This document shows positions 52,646-61,191 of a stretch of 64,000 nucleotides of DNA, one piece after another. The DNA is taken from assembly GCF_000753735.1 (NCBI RefSeq), contig NZ_JPIN01000002.1:62001-126000 (forward strand). The letters are read 5' to 3'. Within the stretch, counting starts at the first letter, position 1, and each line of letters begins with the position of its first letter. The stretch is from Pseudidiomarina atlantica. Its GTDB lineage: Bacteria; Pseudomonadota; Gammaproteobacteria; Enterobacterales; Alteromonadaceae. The notes under the pieces were generated by a model. The model saw only the letters and a program-made list of their open reading frames with translations. It did not search any database and was not told the origin of the DNA. A program made the translations under genes and the position numbers.

Positions 52646-53356
52646 ATGCGTCAAACAATTCTGATTATAGGGGCTGGCGGCGGTCTTGGCACTGCCTTAA
52701 CTGACCATTACTTAGCCGCAGGCTGGCAGGTCATCGGTTGGAGTCGTCAAGCGCCAGTGCGCACCGACAGTGCGTTGCAATGGCAGCAACTTGATGGCTA
52801 TCAACCAGAGCAACTGCAAGATGCGCAAGCGGCACTCGAAGGTGTTGAGTTGTCAGGAGTGTTGTGCACCTTAGGCATGTTGCACACTGAGTCGCACATG
52901 CCAGAAAAGCATCTTGGTGCCTTGTCGGCGGAGCATCTGCGTGCATCCTTCGAGATCAACGCGATTCTACCCATTTTACTGTTGCAGCAATTGTTGCCGT
53001 TACTACCGAAAAAGCAGTCCTGCTTCTGGGTGCAGCTGAGCGCCAAAGTGGGCAGTATTACCGATAACTACTTGGGCGGTTGGTACAGTTACCGTGCCAG
53101 CAAAGCTGCCCTTAACATGCTATTGAAAACGGCATCTATAGAGCTTGGCCGCACGCACAAGAAACTGATCATTGCCGCAGTGCATCCTGGCACTACCGAC
53201 ACTGCCTTGTCTGAACCCTTTCAGCAACGTTTGCCCGCCGACAAGCTTTACTCACCGCAGCTTTCCGCGGAACGCATTGCGCAGGTGATAGAAAATTTAA
53301 CTACGGCACAAAGCGGCAAACTGCTACACTGGGATGGAACTGAATTACCCTATTAA
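52646..53356 (+). CDS. Short-chain dehydrogenase/reductase (SDR)
   Basis: The 236-residue product is an SDR-family oxidoreductase of the classical type. The NAD(P)-binding motif is ILIIGAGGGLGTAL (about 4-17), the catalytic Ser and Tyr-x-x-x-Lys lie at QLSAKVGS (about 131-138) and YSYRASKAALNMLL (about 148-161, catalytic Tyr and Lys three residues apart), followed by VHPGTTDTALSEPF (about 177-190). The CsgA-like type is common in marine gammaproteobacteria. The substrate is not evident. It is divergent from yihY and followed by a lipoprotein gene 60 bases on. Confidence 0.85.
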   Translation: MRQTILIIGAGGGLGTALTDHYLAAGWQVIGWSRQAPVRTDSALQWQQLDGYQPEQLQDAQAALEGVELSGVLCTLGMLHTESHMPEKHLGALSAEHLRASFEINAILPILLLQQLLPLLPKKQSCFWVQLSAKVGSITDNYLGGWYSYRASKAALNMLLKTASIELGRTHKKLIIAAVHPGTTDTALSEPFQQRLPADKLYSPQLSAERIAQVIENLTTAQSGKLLHWDGTELPY

Positions 53357-53416
53357 TGCAAAATAAATCAAAGTAATTGGTGCGCGACGCTGGGGCGTTG
53401 CCAAGGAGGAACTCAC

Positions 53417-54061
53417 ATGCGATGGTTAGCAACAGCGGCAGTGGTGTTGGTCTTAACTGGTTGTCAGAGTGCCTATTACGGTGCGATGGAAAAAGTCGGC
53501 ATTCACAAACGTGACATCTTGGTCGATCGAGTTGACGAGGCACGCGATGCCCAAGCGGATGCGCAAGAAGAATTCAAATCAGCACTCGAGCGTCTCGATG
53601 AGCTATTGCAATTCGACGGTGGCGAAATTGAAGCACGCTACAACGCCCTCAATGACGACTACGAGTCGAGTAAAGCTGCTGCTGAGCGCGTTTATGACCG
53701 CATCGAAGCGATCGATGATGTCGCACAAGATTTGTTCGATGAGTGGCAAGATGAATTAGGTGAATACAGTAATGATAGCTTACGCCGTCAGAGTGAACGC
53801 TCACTAAGAGATACTGAACGCCGCTACGCAGCACTGTTGCAAAGTATGGAGCGAGCGGCCGAAACTATGGACCCCGTGCTCGACAAGTTGCAAGACAATG
53901 TGCTGTATCTGAAACATAATTTAAATGCCGCTGCGGTAGATGCTATTCGTGGTGAATATCGTAGCCTACAGGCCGATGTGGCGGAGCTGATTGCTGAAAT
54001 GGAAACGGCAATCGCTGAGTCAGATGCCTTTATCCAAGCCATGCAGGAGGGCAATCAATGA
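53417..54061 (+). CDS. DUF2959 family lipoprotein, coiled-coil
   Basis: The 214-residue product has a lipoprotein signal peptide with lipobox LTGC (Cys about 16) followed by QSAYYGAMEKVGIHKRDILVDRV (in parts), the start of the DUF2959 family. Nearly all of the rest is charged helix with long coiled-coil stretches (about 35-75, 75-135, 140-205), consistent with an elongated periplasmic protein. No function is known. A strong ribosome site AAGGAGG precedes the ATG. Its stop overlaps the FMN reductase start by 4 bases. Confidence 0.82.
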   Translation: MRWLATAAVVLVLTGCQSAYYGAMEKVGIHKRDILVDRVDEARDAQADAQEEFKSALERLDELLQFDGGEIEARYNALNDDYESSKAAAERVYDRIEAIDDVAQDLFDEWQDELGEYSNDSLRRQSERSLRDTERRYAALLQSMERAAETMDPVLDKLQDNVLYLKHNLNAAAVDAIRGEYRSLQADVAELIAEMETAIAESDAFIQAMQEGNQ

Positions 54062-54570
54062 GTTTATTAATTATCGCCGGCAGTAGCCGTCAAGCCTCTA
54101 TCAATCGTCGCTTACAAGAACGTCTTGCAGAAGTCGCTGAGGCCGATGGCCAACAGTGCTACGTCTATCCACCAGCAGAGCTCGACGCGCCGCTGTATCA
54201 AGGCGATTACGAAGATGAGCACGGCGTGCCAAGCAATATTCAAAAGTTGGCAACGGCGATCAATGAAGCTAGTAAAGTCATTGTTGTTACGCCCGAATAC
54301 AATGCTTCAGTGCCACCATTATTGAAAAATGCCATCGATTGGAGTTCGCGCTTAAGCAAAAATCCGTGGACCGGTAAAACCGTCTTGTTAGCGGGGGCCT
54401 CTCCGGGGCAATTTGGCGCAGTGCGTTCGATGGGAGACTTACGCGCGATCTTGGCGAATCTTGGTGCTTGGGTGGCGCCGGCAGTCGCTAGTATTGCTAA
54501 AACCGATGCTGATAAGATTGCTGAACTTGATGGAGAGTTCTTACTGAAGTTTATGAGTCAAGGAAGCTAA
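54058..54570 (+). CDS. NAD(P)H-dependent FMN reductase family protein
   Basis: The 170-residue product is a flavodoxin-fold reductase of the NADPH-dependent FMN reductase family (PF03358). Visible are the FMN phosphate loop IIAGSSRQASINRRL (about 4-18), VVTPEYNASVPPLLKNAIDW in parts (about 75-95; the PEYN motif contacts flavin), and LLAGASPGQFGAVRSM (about 112-127). Family members reduce quinones, azo dyes or chromate, or supply reduced flavin. It overlaps the DUF2959 gene by 4 bases and is followed by mgtC after 7 bases. Confidence 0.85.
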   Translation: MSLLIIAGSSRQASINRRLQERLAEVAEADGQQCYVYPPAELDAPLYQGDYEDEHGVPSNIQKLATAINEASKVIVVTPEYNASVPPLLKNAIDWSSRLSKNPWTGKTVLLAGASPGQFGAVRSMGDLRAILANLGAWVAPAVASIAKTDADKIAELDGEFLLKFMSQGS

Positions 54571-54577
54571 AGAGTTC

Positions 54578-55084
54578 ATGACGAATATCGATTGGCAGGC
54601 GTTTTTTTATATTGCGCCCTTCTCTTGGCAGGCCATAGGCACTGCAGTCCTGTGTGGTAGCTTGGTTGGCTTAGAACGGCAAATGCGCGGTAAGCCAGTT
54701 GGCATTCGCACCTCATCGCTAATCACACTTGGCACGTATTTGTTTGTGGTTGGCGCTAGTTCGGTGATGACCGAAGCCACCGATCCGTCTCGTATCATCG
54801 GTCAGGTGATTACCGGCATCGGCTTTCTCGGCGCTGGCGTCATGCTCGCGCGCGATGGCATTGTCGTGGGTGTGACCTCCGCCGCCACGATTTGGGTGTT
54901 AGCTTCTATCGGAGTGAGCATTGGCTTAGGTCATCTTGAAGTCGCTATCAAGCTGTCGTTTGTGGTGGTAGGCGTGTTGTTTGGCGTCGATTTGTTAGAG
55001 GATTACTTTCAATCGCTAACCCGCGGTGTGCACCGCAAATATAAAGGTTGGAAGCAAAGCTTTCGGCGTGATAAGCAGGGTTAA
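54578..55084 (+). CDS. MgtC/SapB family membrane protein
   Basis: The 168-residue product is the transmembrane MgtC/SapB domain without the C-terminal ACT-like extension of virulence MgtC. It has about four hydrophobic segments, with the family motifs GLERQMRGKPVGIRTSSL (about 29-46, with Glu and Arg) and GQVITGIGFLGAGVMLARDG (in parts, about 71-90), then GVTSAATIWV (about 94). Such proteins are linked to magnesium limitation and acid survival; the link is not shown here. The C-terminus is basic (KYKGWKQSFRRDKQG). It overlaps the convergent tetR-type gene by 4 bases. Confidence 0.85.
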   Translation: MTNIDWQAFFYIAPFSWQAIGTAVLCGSLVGLERQMRGKPVGIRTSSLITLGTYLFVVGASSVMTEATDPSRIIGQVITGIGFLGAGVMLARDGIVVGVTSAATIWVLASIGVSIGLGHLEVAIKLSFVVVGVLFGVDLLEDYFQSLTRGVHRKYKGWKQSFRRDKQG

Positions 55085-55707
55085 TCACCCTGCCGCGTGA
55101 CGAGCCCCGCCAGATAAATGTCTAGCGTCCGTTCTGCCGCCTCGGTTAAATCGAAATAGTCAGTGTCGAGCAGCCAGTTGTAAAAAAGCCCGTCAATCAA
55201 GGCAAAAATACCGACAATGGCGGTACGCGCATCGACATTGCTGCGCACTGAACCCACTTTCTTCGCGTCTTCTAACAGGTTCACGAACTCATCGATACAT
55301 TCGTTGCGGCCGCGTAGGTGGCGCAAATGGATCGGTAGAGTATCTTCAACATACTCGCACTTGTGGCAGAGAATATTCACCAAGGCGCGCATGTGTGGAT
55401 CGTTTTGCACTAAGTTGACAATATGCAGACAGCGCTGGCGCAATTGTTGTAATGGCGCGTTGGCGTGCTCTTTTCGCAATTCTTCACGCATTTCGTCAAC
55501 TGGCAAGCTGACCCGTTCCATCATGGCGTAAATTAAATCGAGTTTGTTCTCAAAGTGGTGATAAATCGCGCCACGAGTGACGCCAGCCGCCTCAGCTACT
55601 TGCATCATCGATGTATTAGAAACACCGCGCTCGCTAAACAAACGTTCTGCCGCATCGAGCAGCTCATGACGCGTTGTCAAAGCATCTTGTTTGGTACGTC
55701 TTACCAC
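55081..55707 (-). CDS. TetR-family repressor, AcrR/TtgR-like
   Basis: The 208-residue product has a TetR-type N-terminal helix-turn-helix (about 10-57: ELLDAAERLFSERGVSNTSM in parts, VAEAAGVTRGAIYHHFENK in parts) and a C-terminal ligand domain close to AcrR/TtgR repressors of RND efflux pumps (DARTAIVGIFALIDGLFYNWLL in parts, about 165-185). An AcrR-like 24-bp operator lies 46 bases before its start. No acrAB-type genes are in the window, so its pump, if any, is elsewhere; in E. coli acrR is next to acrAB. It is convergent with mgtC and divergent from the DUF3081 gene. Confidence 0.86.
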   Translation of the reverse strand: MVRRTKQDALTTRHELLDAAERLFSERGVSNTSMMQVAEAAGVTRGAIYHHFENKLDLIYAMMERVSLPVDEMREELRKEHANAPLQQLRQRCLHIVNLVQNDPHMRALVNILCHKCEYVEDTLPIHLRHLRGRNECIDEFVNLLEDAKKVGSVRSNVDARTAIVGIFALIDGLFYNWLLDTDYFDLTEAAERTLDIYLAGLVTRQGD

Positions 55708-55753
55708 TTTCTACCTCGAGTCAAAACAATTGGGCGCATTATACACGAAATTA

Positions 55754-55777
55754 AACAAACATTCATGTATGTATGTA
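55754..55777. promoter_or_regulatory. AcrR-like operator
   Basis: ACAAACATT and TATGTATGT flank CATG; the arms are inverted repeats matching at 7 of 9 positions. The layout closely resembles the E. coli AcrR site (TACATACATT-TGTG-AATGTATGTA). It lies between the tetR-type gene and the DUF3081 gene, so autoregulation and control of the right-hand genes are both possible. Confidence 0.6.
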
Positions 55778-55883
55778 TAGTCAAGTGTCCTTTTTCTGGC
55801 AGCTTTACGTAACAGGGTTGAATGCTTAGTCATCAACCTCACATTAAGGCTATACTGATAAAAAATGAAAAAGGAGCGCATAG

Positions 55884-56180
55884 ATGAAAAATGAGATTGA
55901 TCAACGATTGGTGCTCGACGCTTATGAGAAAATCCATGAGCATGGCAAAGCCGAACAAGGCAAGCACACCCTCGAAGGAATTACTGCGTACACCGACCAC
56001 GACGGTTACACGGTGTTTCTAGAAGGGCACAACGTGCAAATGCGATTGGAGTTTCACAATAAGTATCACTTTGATTATGCTAACGAGCGTGACTTTGATT
56101 TATTCATGCGTAAACTTGAACAAATCAGTCGTGATTACCATAAACCGGGACGCGAAGATCCGGACGAAAGCCATCATTAA
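55884..56180 (+). CDS. DUF3081 family protein
   Basis: The 98-residue product resembles the DUF3081 family of small cytoplasmic proteins found mainly in Vibrio, Shewanella and other Alteromonadales. Sequence landmarks are LDAYEKIHEHGK (about 10-21), GITAYTDHDGYTVFLE (about 32-47) and NKYHFDYANERDFDLFMRKL in parts (about 60-79). The predicted structure is a helix, a small beta sheet and a helix. No function is known. The ATG follows AAAAAGGAGC, a strong ribosome site. It is 11 bases upstream of the hemolysin III gene and probably in its transcript. Confidence 0.75.
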   Translation: MKNEIDQRLVLDAYEKIHEHGKAEQGKHTLEGITAYTDHDGYTVFLEGHNVQMRLEFHNKYHFDYANERDFDLFMRKLEQISRDYHKPGREDPDESHH

Positions 56181-56191
56181 GGACGTCATTT

Positions 56192-56848
56192 TTGGATAAA
56201 AAACACGCTTACAGTATTGCCGAAGAAGTTGCCCACGCGGTAACGCACGGTATTGGCGCCATCGCCAGTATTGTAGGTTTGGTATTTATGGTGGTTTGGG
56301 CGCTGGCCTACGGCGATGTGTTCGCTGTGGTCGCGGCCAGTGTCTATGGCGCATCTTTAATTCTGCTGTATTTGGCGTCAACGCTTTATCATGCGTTCCC
56401 TTGGCCTCGCCTGAAAAGCTTCTTTCAACACATGGACCATGCCGCAATTTACTTACTCATTGCCGGTACCTACACCCCCTTTGCCTTGATCAGCTTGCGT
56501 GGTCCTTGGGGTTGGACCCTACTGGGAGTGGTTTGGGGCATTGCAGTACTGGGCGTGATCTTGGAGCTGGCGTTTGAGAAACTTAAGAAATGGCTCTCCC
56601 TAACCCTTTATTTGGGTATGGGCTGGATGGCTATCGTGGCGATTAAGCCGATGCTTACGCACGTGTCCGAAGGCGGACTTTGGTTATTACTCGCCGGCGG
56701 TTTAGCTTACAGTCTTGGCGTTATTTTTTATGTTTGGAAATCCCTCAAATACCATCATGCTATTTGGCATGTATTTGTTTTAGCCGGCAGCGTGTTGCAC
56801 TTTCTCTCGATTTTCTTTCACGTGTTGCCGCAGCCTGAGATGATCTAA
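56192..56848 (+). CDS. Hemolysin III / YqfA-type membrane protein (PAQR family)
   Basis: The 218-residue product is a seven-transmembrane protein of the hemolysin III (YqfA, PAQR/CREST) family. Conserved motifs are EEVAHAVTHGIGAIAS (about 10-25, His), STLYHAFPWPRLKSFFQHMDHAAIYLLIAGTYTPF in parts (STLYHAFP about 68, HMDHAAIY, GTYTPF) and WHVFVLAGSVLHFLS (about 195-209), where the histidines probably bind zinc in the membrane. Start codon is TTG at 56192 with AAGGACG 7 bases earlier. Haemolytic activity has been shown only for some members; a lipid-hydrolase role is suggested for the superfamily. Confidence 0.87.
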   Translation: MDKKHAYSIAEEVAHAVTHGIGAIASIVGLVFMVVWALAYGDVFAVVAASVYGASLILLYLASTLYHAFPWPRLKSFFQHMDHAAIYLLIAGTYTPFALISLRGPWGWTLLGVVWGIAVLGVILELAFEKLKKWLSLTLYLGMGWMAIVAIKPMLTHVSEGGLWLLLAGGLAYSLGVIFYVWKSLKYHHAIWHVFVLAGSVLHFLSIFFHVLPQPEMI

Positions 56849-56868
56849 CCCACAAGGAGACACCGCGC

Positions 56869-59244
56869 GTGAAGCAACCAAGGAAGATGCGCGACTGGTT
56901 ATGGCTTGCGTTCTCTCGGCACGCGCTGATTCCATTACTCGTGGTCGAAACGGTGTTAGTGCTCGCCTATTTGCTCAGTGCCAACACGGTCACCGACCGC
57001 AATAGTCGTTACCTGCAGTCCACCGCCTTGGAAGAATTAAGCTATAGCTCTGATAGCTATGCGGTGTACTTAAACGCCAAACTCACTAGTATTAACAATG
57101 ACATTCGTGTGTTTGGCGACGCGGTCACCTATGCGTTAGAGAACACTCAGGGAGCGCAGGCGCAACTGCAGCTTGAGGATCTTCAGCTAAGTGCCGAAGG
57201 AGTGTTGCACAATCCTGTTGATCGCGGTGGCGCAGCGATTTTTTATCCACAGCCGCAGCCTGGGCAAGAGCGCTTGCTTGAACATGTAGAGCGAATTCAG
57301 GCGGTCGAGCCGTTAATGAAGTCATTGGTCAAACACAATGCCTTAGTCGAGCAGGTGTATTTTAATCAATATGATAGCTTTAATTTTATCTATCCCTACT
57401 TTGATGTTGTTGAGCAGTATCCACCTGATGTCGATGTCCAAGACTTTGCTTTTTTTTACCTTGCTGATCCGGAGCATAACCCGAGTCGTGGGGTGCAATG
57501 GACCCAAGTTTACTTGGATCCGGCCGGCAAAGGTTGGTTGACCACGGCGACCTATCCCATCTACGTAAAGGGTGAATTTATAGGTGCTGTGGGTTTTGAC
57601 ATTACCATTCGCGATTTGATCGCCGAAGTTGAATCGGTGCAGCTGCCGTGGGAAGGTTTTGCAATGCTCGTTGATGCGGAGCAAAACGTGATTGCCTTGT
57701 CAGAGGTCGGCTCTGAGAGGCTTGGTTTATCAGCCCTACCCACCGAGTTAACCGCTGGACCGGTGAGCCAAGAGCTCAATCAAGCGAGCCAACATAATTT
57801 GCAGTCCTATCCCAGTTTTCGCCCATTGGTGCGGGCTCTACAGGCGTATCAAGGTGTGCAGCAATATGACCTAAACCGAACGCCGATGATGGTCGGTTGG
57901 TCGACTATCGCGACCACGAAATGGAAGCTACTGACGCTCGTTGACGAAGCAACTTTGTTCGCACAAACCCAACGCCTTGATCGTGAAATGCTGAATGTTG
58001 TGTACTGGATGATTGCCGGTTTAGTGGTGTTTTATATCCTCTTCTTTATTTATATACGCCAACGCGCGCGAGCTTTCAGTGGCGTGCTGGAAGACGCTAC
58101 ACAACGGTTAAGCGAACGTATTCAGCAAATCGAGCGGGGCGACTATACAGCGAAGCCCAAGTTGGAAACAGAGCTCGATGAAGTCAATCATCTGGGCCAG
58201 CAGGTCGAATCGATGGCGAGCGTGCTCGAGGTCCTCGTCGAGCAATTAAGTACTAATGAGCAACGACTCTCTATTGCGTTGAAATCATACGGCGATCTAG
58301 TGCTCGACTACCGTGCGGATGACGCACGACTATGGCAACTCGAACCTTTGTGGAACTGGCTTGGTTACTCCGGTATGCCCGATCAACTGCGCGTGGTGGA
58401 TTTTAGCAAGTATATCCATCCGGAAGACCTTCAACAGGTTAAATTGGCAGAGGTTTTGGACGCTGGACAAGGGTTTGATGTCGAATTTCGTATGCGTTGC
58501 CGCGATGAACGTTGGCTATGGTTGCATGTGCGCAGCAAAGGGGTGGTCGCTGATCATAATCAGGTACTCACCGTGTCAAATATCGAACAACGTAAGCAAA
58601 GTGAGCTGCACCTTCAGCGTGCCAAAGATACAGTTGAACAGGCGAGTCGCACCCAAACCCAATTTTTAGCGGCGGTAGTGAGTGAGTTACAACCACCGCT
58701 GGCAGCTATCGAGACCTTGGCTAAGCACTATCAACAACAAGAAATTGCGGTACGGAGTCAATTCTTGCAGCGCTTAATTGATCATATGTTGCAGCAAAGT
58801 GTCGTGGCTAACGATGAGCCACTAAGCGCAGTACAACGCATGAGTTTCACGCAAGTGGTCGAACCGGCTTTGCAGTGGGTAGCGCCATTAGCAGAGGACG
58901 CGAATTGTGAAATAAGCGTAGTTGAGGCGCAGTGCTCAGATTTCTACGCGGATGCCGAGTTGTTGGGGCAAGTGCTTACCCATGTTTTGTTCCATGCCAT
59001 CAAATTTAGTCCTCAGCCCGCGCGCATGTACTTGTCCTGCAGTAACGAAGAAGATTCAGTGCAAATGGATATCCGCGTCGACAGTGCGACGGACCAAGGT
59101 GTTGAGTTTCAGGCGGTCGAATGGGAGGGGCGCTTGGGCGTTCAGCTATGTCGCAGATGGATGCAACTTATGCAGGGTGATCTGCTGGTCAGCAGCACTG
59201 TCGATCAAGGAGTAATGTTCACGCTGAAGTTGCAGCGCGCATAA
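56869..59244 (+). CDS. Membrane sensor with dCache-HAMP-PAS and a degenerate histidine-kinase core
   Basis: The 791-residue product has two transmembrane helices (about 18-38 and 376-398) around a double-Cache-like periplasmic sensor (about 40-370, with GAVGFDITIRDL at about 244). A HAMP-like segment (about 400-450) and a PAS/PAC domain (about 465-590, YIHPEDL, RDERWLWLHVRSKG) follow. The C-terminus aligns with a HisKA-HATPase core, but the key residues are lost: in FLAAVVSELQPPL the phospho-acceptor His is Ser605; in the N-box (HVLFHAIKF) Asn is His709; the D-x-G-x-G and G-L-G-L loops are not recognisable. It is probably a catalytically inactive pseudokinase that signals by conformation or partner binding. 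Start GTG at 56869, with AAGGAGA 8 bases upstream. No response-regulator gene is adjacent. Confidence 0.82.
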   Translation: MKQPRKMRDWLWLAFSRHALIPLLVVETVLVLAYLLSANTVTDRNSRYLQSTALEELSYSSDSYAVYLNAKLTSINNDIRVFGDAVTYALENTQGAQAQLQLEDLQLSAEGVLHNPVDRGGAAIFYPQPQPGQERLLEHVERIQAVEPLMKSLVKHNALVEQVYFNQYDSFNFIYPYFDVVEQYPPDVDVQDFAFFYLADPEHNPSRGVQWTQVYLDPAGKGWLTTATYPIYVKGEFIGAVGFDITIRDLIAEVESVQLPWEGFAMLVDAEQNVIALSEVGSERLGLSALPTELTAGPVSQELNQASQHNLQSYPSFRPLVRALQAYQGVQQYDLNRTPMMVGWSTIATTKWKLLTLVDEATLFAQTQRLDREMLNVVYWMIAGLVVFYILFFIYIRQRARAFSGVLEDATQRLSERIQQIERGDYTAKPKLETELDEVNHLGQQVESMASVLEVLVEQLSTNEQRLSIALKSYGDLVLDYRADDARLWQLEPLWNWLGYSGMPDQLRVVDFSKYIHPEDLQQVKLAEVLDAGQGFDVEFRMRCRDERWLWLHVRSKGVVADHNQVLTVSNIEQRKQSELHLQRAKDTVEQASRTQTQFLAAVVSELQPPLAAIETLAKHYQQQEIAVRSQFLQRLIDHMLQQSVVANDEPLSAVQRMSFTQVVEPALQWVAPLAEDANCEISVVEAQCSDFYADAELLGQVLTHVLFHAIKFSPQPARMYLSCSNEEDSVQMDIRVDSATDQGVEFQAVEWEGRLGVQLCRRWMQLMQGDLLVSSTVDQGVMFTLKLQRA

Positions 59245-59245
59245 A

Positions 59246-59276
59246 AAAGCCACTGAGGTTTCGCCTCAGTGGCTTT
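59246..59276. terminator. Bidirectional terminator between the pseudokinase gene and typA
   Basis: AAAGCCACTGAGG and CCTCAGTGGCTTT form a perfect 13-bp stem with a TTTCG loop. A-runs precede and T-runs follow, so it can end transcription of both convergent genes. Confidence 0.88.
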
Positions 59277-59292
59277 CAAGCTACAACAGCGC

Positions 59293-61131
59293 TTAGTCGT
59301 CTTTACTACGACTCGCACGCTTACGATCGTTTTCGGTTAGCAATCGCTTACGAATACGGATCGACTTCGGCGTGATTTCGACCAATTCATCGTCATCGAT
59401 AAATTCTAGCGCTTGTTCAAGCGTCAAACGAATCGGTGGTGACAAGGTCAAGGCATCATCGGTACCCGATGCACGTACGTTAGTTAACTGCTTACCTTTC
59501 AAACAGTTGACTGTGAGGTCGTTGCTACGGTTGTGTACACCAATGATTTGGCCTTCGTACACTTCGTCACCGTGCGATGCCATCAACTTGCCGCGTTCTT
59601 GCAAGTTGAACAAAGCGTAGGTCAGCGCTTTACCGGTGGCGTTTGAAATCAACACACCGTTCATCCGTTGGCCGATACGTCCGCCTTTGTGCGGGCCATA
59701 ATGGTCAAAGGTTTTGTACATTAAGCCAGTACCAGAGGTCAGCGTCATGAATTCAGTTTGGAAGCCAATCAAGCCACGGCTAGGAACAATAAAGTCGATA
59801 CGCACACGGCCTTTGCCATCTGGGGTCATGTTGGTCATTTCGGCTTTACGTGTACCGAGTTTTTCCATGACTGGACCTTGACTGATTTCTTCAATGTCGA
59901 CGGTTAAGTTTTCAAACGGCTCTTCTTTCACGCCGTTTACTTCGCGAGTAATAACTTCAGGACGTGATACCGCCAGCTCGAAGCCTTCGCGGCGCATGTT
60001 TTCGATCAACACACCTAAGTGCAATTCGCCGCGACCTGAAACACGGAAGCGGTCAGGGTTGTCGGTCTCTTCAACGCGCAACGCTACGTTGTGCTTAAGT
60101 TCTTGCTGCAGACGCTCAAGAATTTGACGCGAGGTAACGAATTTACCTTCTTTACCGGCGAACGGTGACGTATTGACCTGGAAGGTCATGGTCACGGTTG
60201 GTTCGTCGACACTTAGCGCAGGCAGAGCTTCAGCATGGCCTGCAGCACAAATAGTGTCAGAGATTTTTAGCTCACCTAAACCAGTGAAGGCAACGATGTC
60301 GCCGGCACTCGCTTTGTCGGTTTCGATGCGGTCGAGGCCAAGATAGCCAAAGATTTGCCCGACTTTACCGTTACGCTGTGAACCGTCCGCACCAATAATA
60401 GTGACTTGTTGGTTCAGTTTTAGCGTACCGCGCTTGATGCGACCGATACCGATAATACCCAAGTAGCTTGAGTAATCGAGCTGTGAAACTTGCATTTGCA
60501 ATGGACCGTCACGGTCAGCATCAGGCGCTGAAACGCGCTCAAGAATCGTCTCGAACAAGGGTTCCATGTTGTCGCTGGCTTCCGACGGATCTAAGGTCGC
60601 GAAACCATTAAGCGCTGAGGCATAAACAATCGGGAAATCCAACTGCTCGTCAGTCGCGCCTAAGTTATCGAACAAGTCAAAAACTTGGTCGACAACCCAG
60701 TCAGGGCGTGCACCTGGACGGTCAATTTTGTTAACGACAACAATTGGCTTCAAACCGTGGTTGAAAGCCTTCTGGGTCACGAAGCGTGTTTGCGGCATCG
60801 GGCCATCAACGGCGTCAACCACCAACAATACCGAATCTGCCATCGACAGTACGCGTTCAACTTCACCACCGAAATCGGCGTGTCCTGGTGTATCCAGGAT
60901 GTTGATACGGTAGTCTTTGTAGTTAACCGCAGTGTTCTTGGCCAAAATGGTAATACCACGTTCTTTTTCAAGATCGTTGCTATCCATGATGCGCTCTTCG
61001 GCACCGCCACGGCTCTCGAGCGTGCCGGACTGTTGCAGAAGTTTATCGACAAGAGTGGTTTTGCCGTGGTCTACGTGCGCAATAATGGCGATATTACGCA
61101 ACTTGGAAAGTTCTGTTGCTTGAATAGTCAT
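59293..61131 (-). CDS. typA: TypA/BipA ribosome-associated GTPase
   Basis: TypA (BipA) is a translation-factor-like GTPase that binds ribosomes and supports growth in stress and cold and ribosome assembly. The 612-residue product has G1 [10 protein letters not shown] (about 18-27), G3 [11 protein letters not shown] (about 75-85), G4 [14 protein letters not shown] (about 128-141), domain II (about 205-300), domain III EF-G-like repeats, and a C-terminal BipA-specific domain (about 480-600; [18 protein letters not shown] in parts). A sigma-70-like promoter lies inside the end of the upstream EAL gene. A bidirectional terminator follows. Confidence 0.96.
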   Translation of the reverse strand: MTIQATELSKLRNIAIIAHVDHGKTTLVDKLLQQSGTLESRGGAEERIMDSNDLEKERGITILAKNTAVNYKDYRINILDTPGHADFGGEVERVLSMADSVLLVVDAVDGPMPQTRFVTQKAFNHGLKPIVVVNKIDRPGARPDWVVDQVFDLFDNLGATDEQLDFPIVYASALNGFATLDPSEASDNMEPLFETILERVSAPDADRDGPLQMQVSQLDYSSYLGIIGIGRIKRGTLKLNQQVTIIGADGSQRNGKVGQIFGYLGLDRIETDKASAGDIVAFTGLGELKISDTICAAGHAEALPALSVDEPTVTMTFQVNTSPFAGKEGKFVTSRQILERLQQELKHNVALRVEETDNPDRFRVSGRGELHLGVLIENMRREGFELAVSRPEVITREVNGVKEEPFENLTVDIEEISQGPVMEKLGTRKAEMTNMTPDGKGRVRIDFIVPSRGLIGFQTEFMTLTSGTGLMYKTFDHYGPHKGGRIGQRMNGVLISNATGKALTYALFNLQERGKLMASHGDEVYEGQIIGVHNRSNDLTVNCLKGKQLTNVRASGTDDALTLSPPIRLTLEQALEFIDDDELVEITPKSIRIRKRLLTENDRKRASRSKDD

Positions 61132-61161
61132 TGAAAAAGCCTGTGGAAATTTGAGCGGCGT

Positions 61162-61191
61162 ATTATACGCGTGTGCTGCTGCTTATTCCAA
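61162..61191 (-). promoter_or_regulatory. Sigma-70 promoter of typA
   Basis: On the minus strand TTGGAA (61191-61186) and a perfect TATAAT (61167-61162) are 18 bases apart. The -35 overlaps the last codons of the upstream GGDEF-EAL gene. The leader to typA is about 25 bases. Confidence 0.6.
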
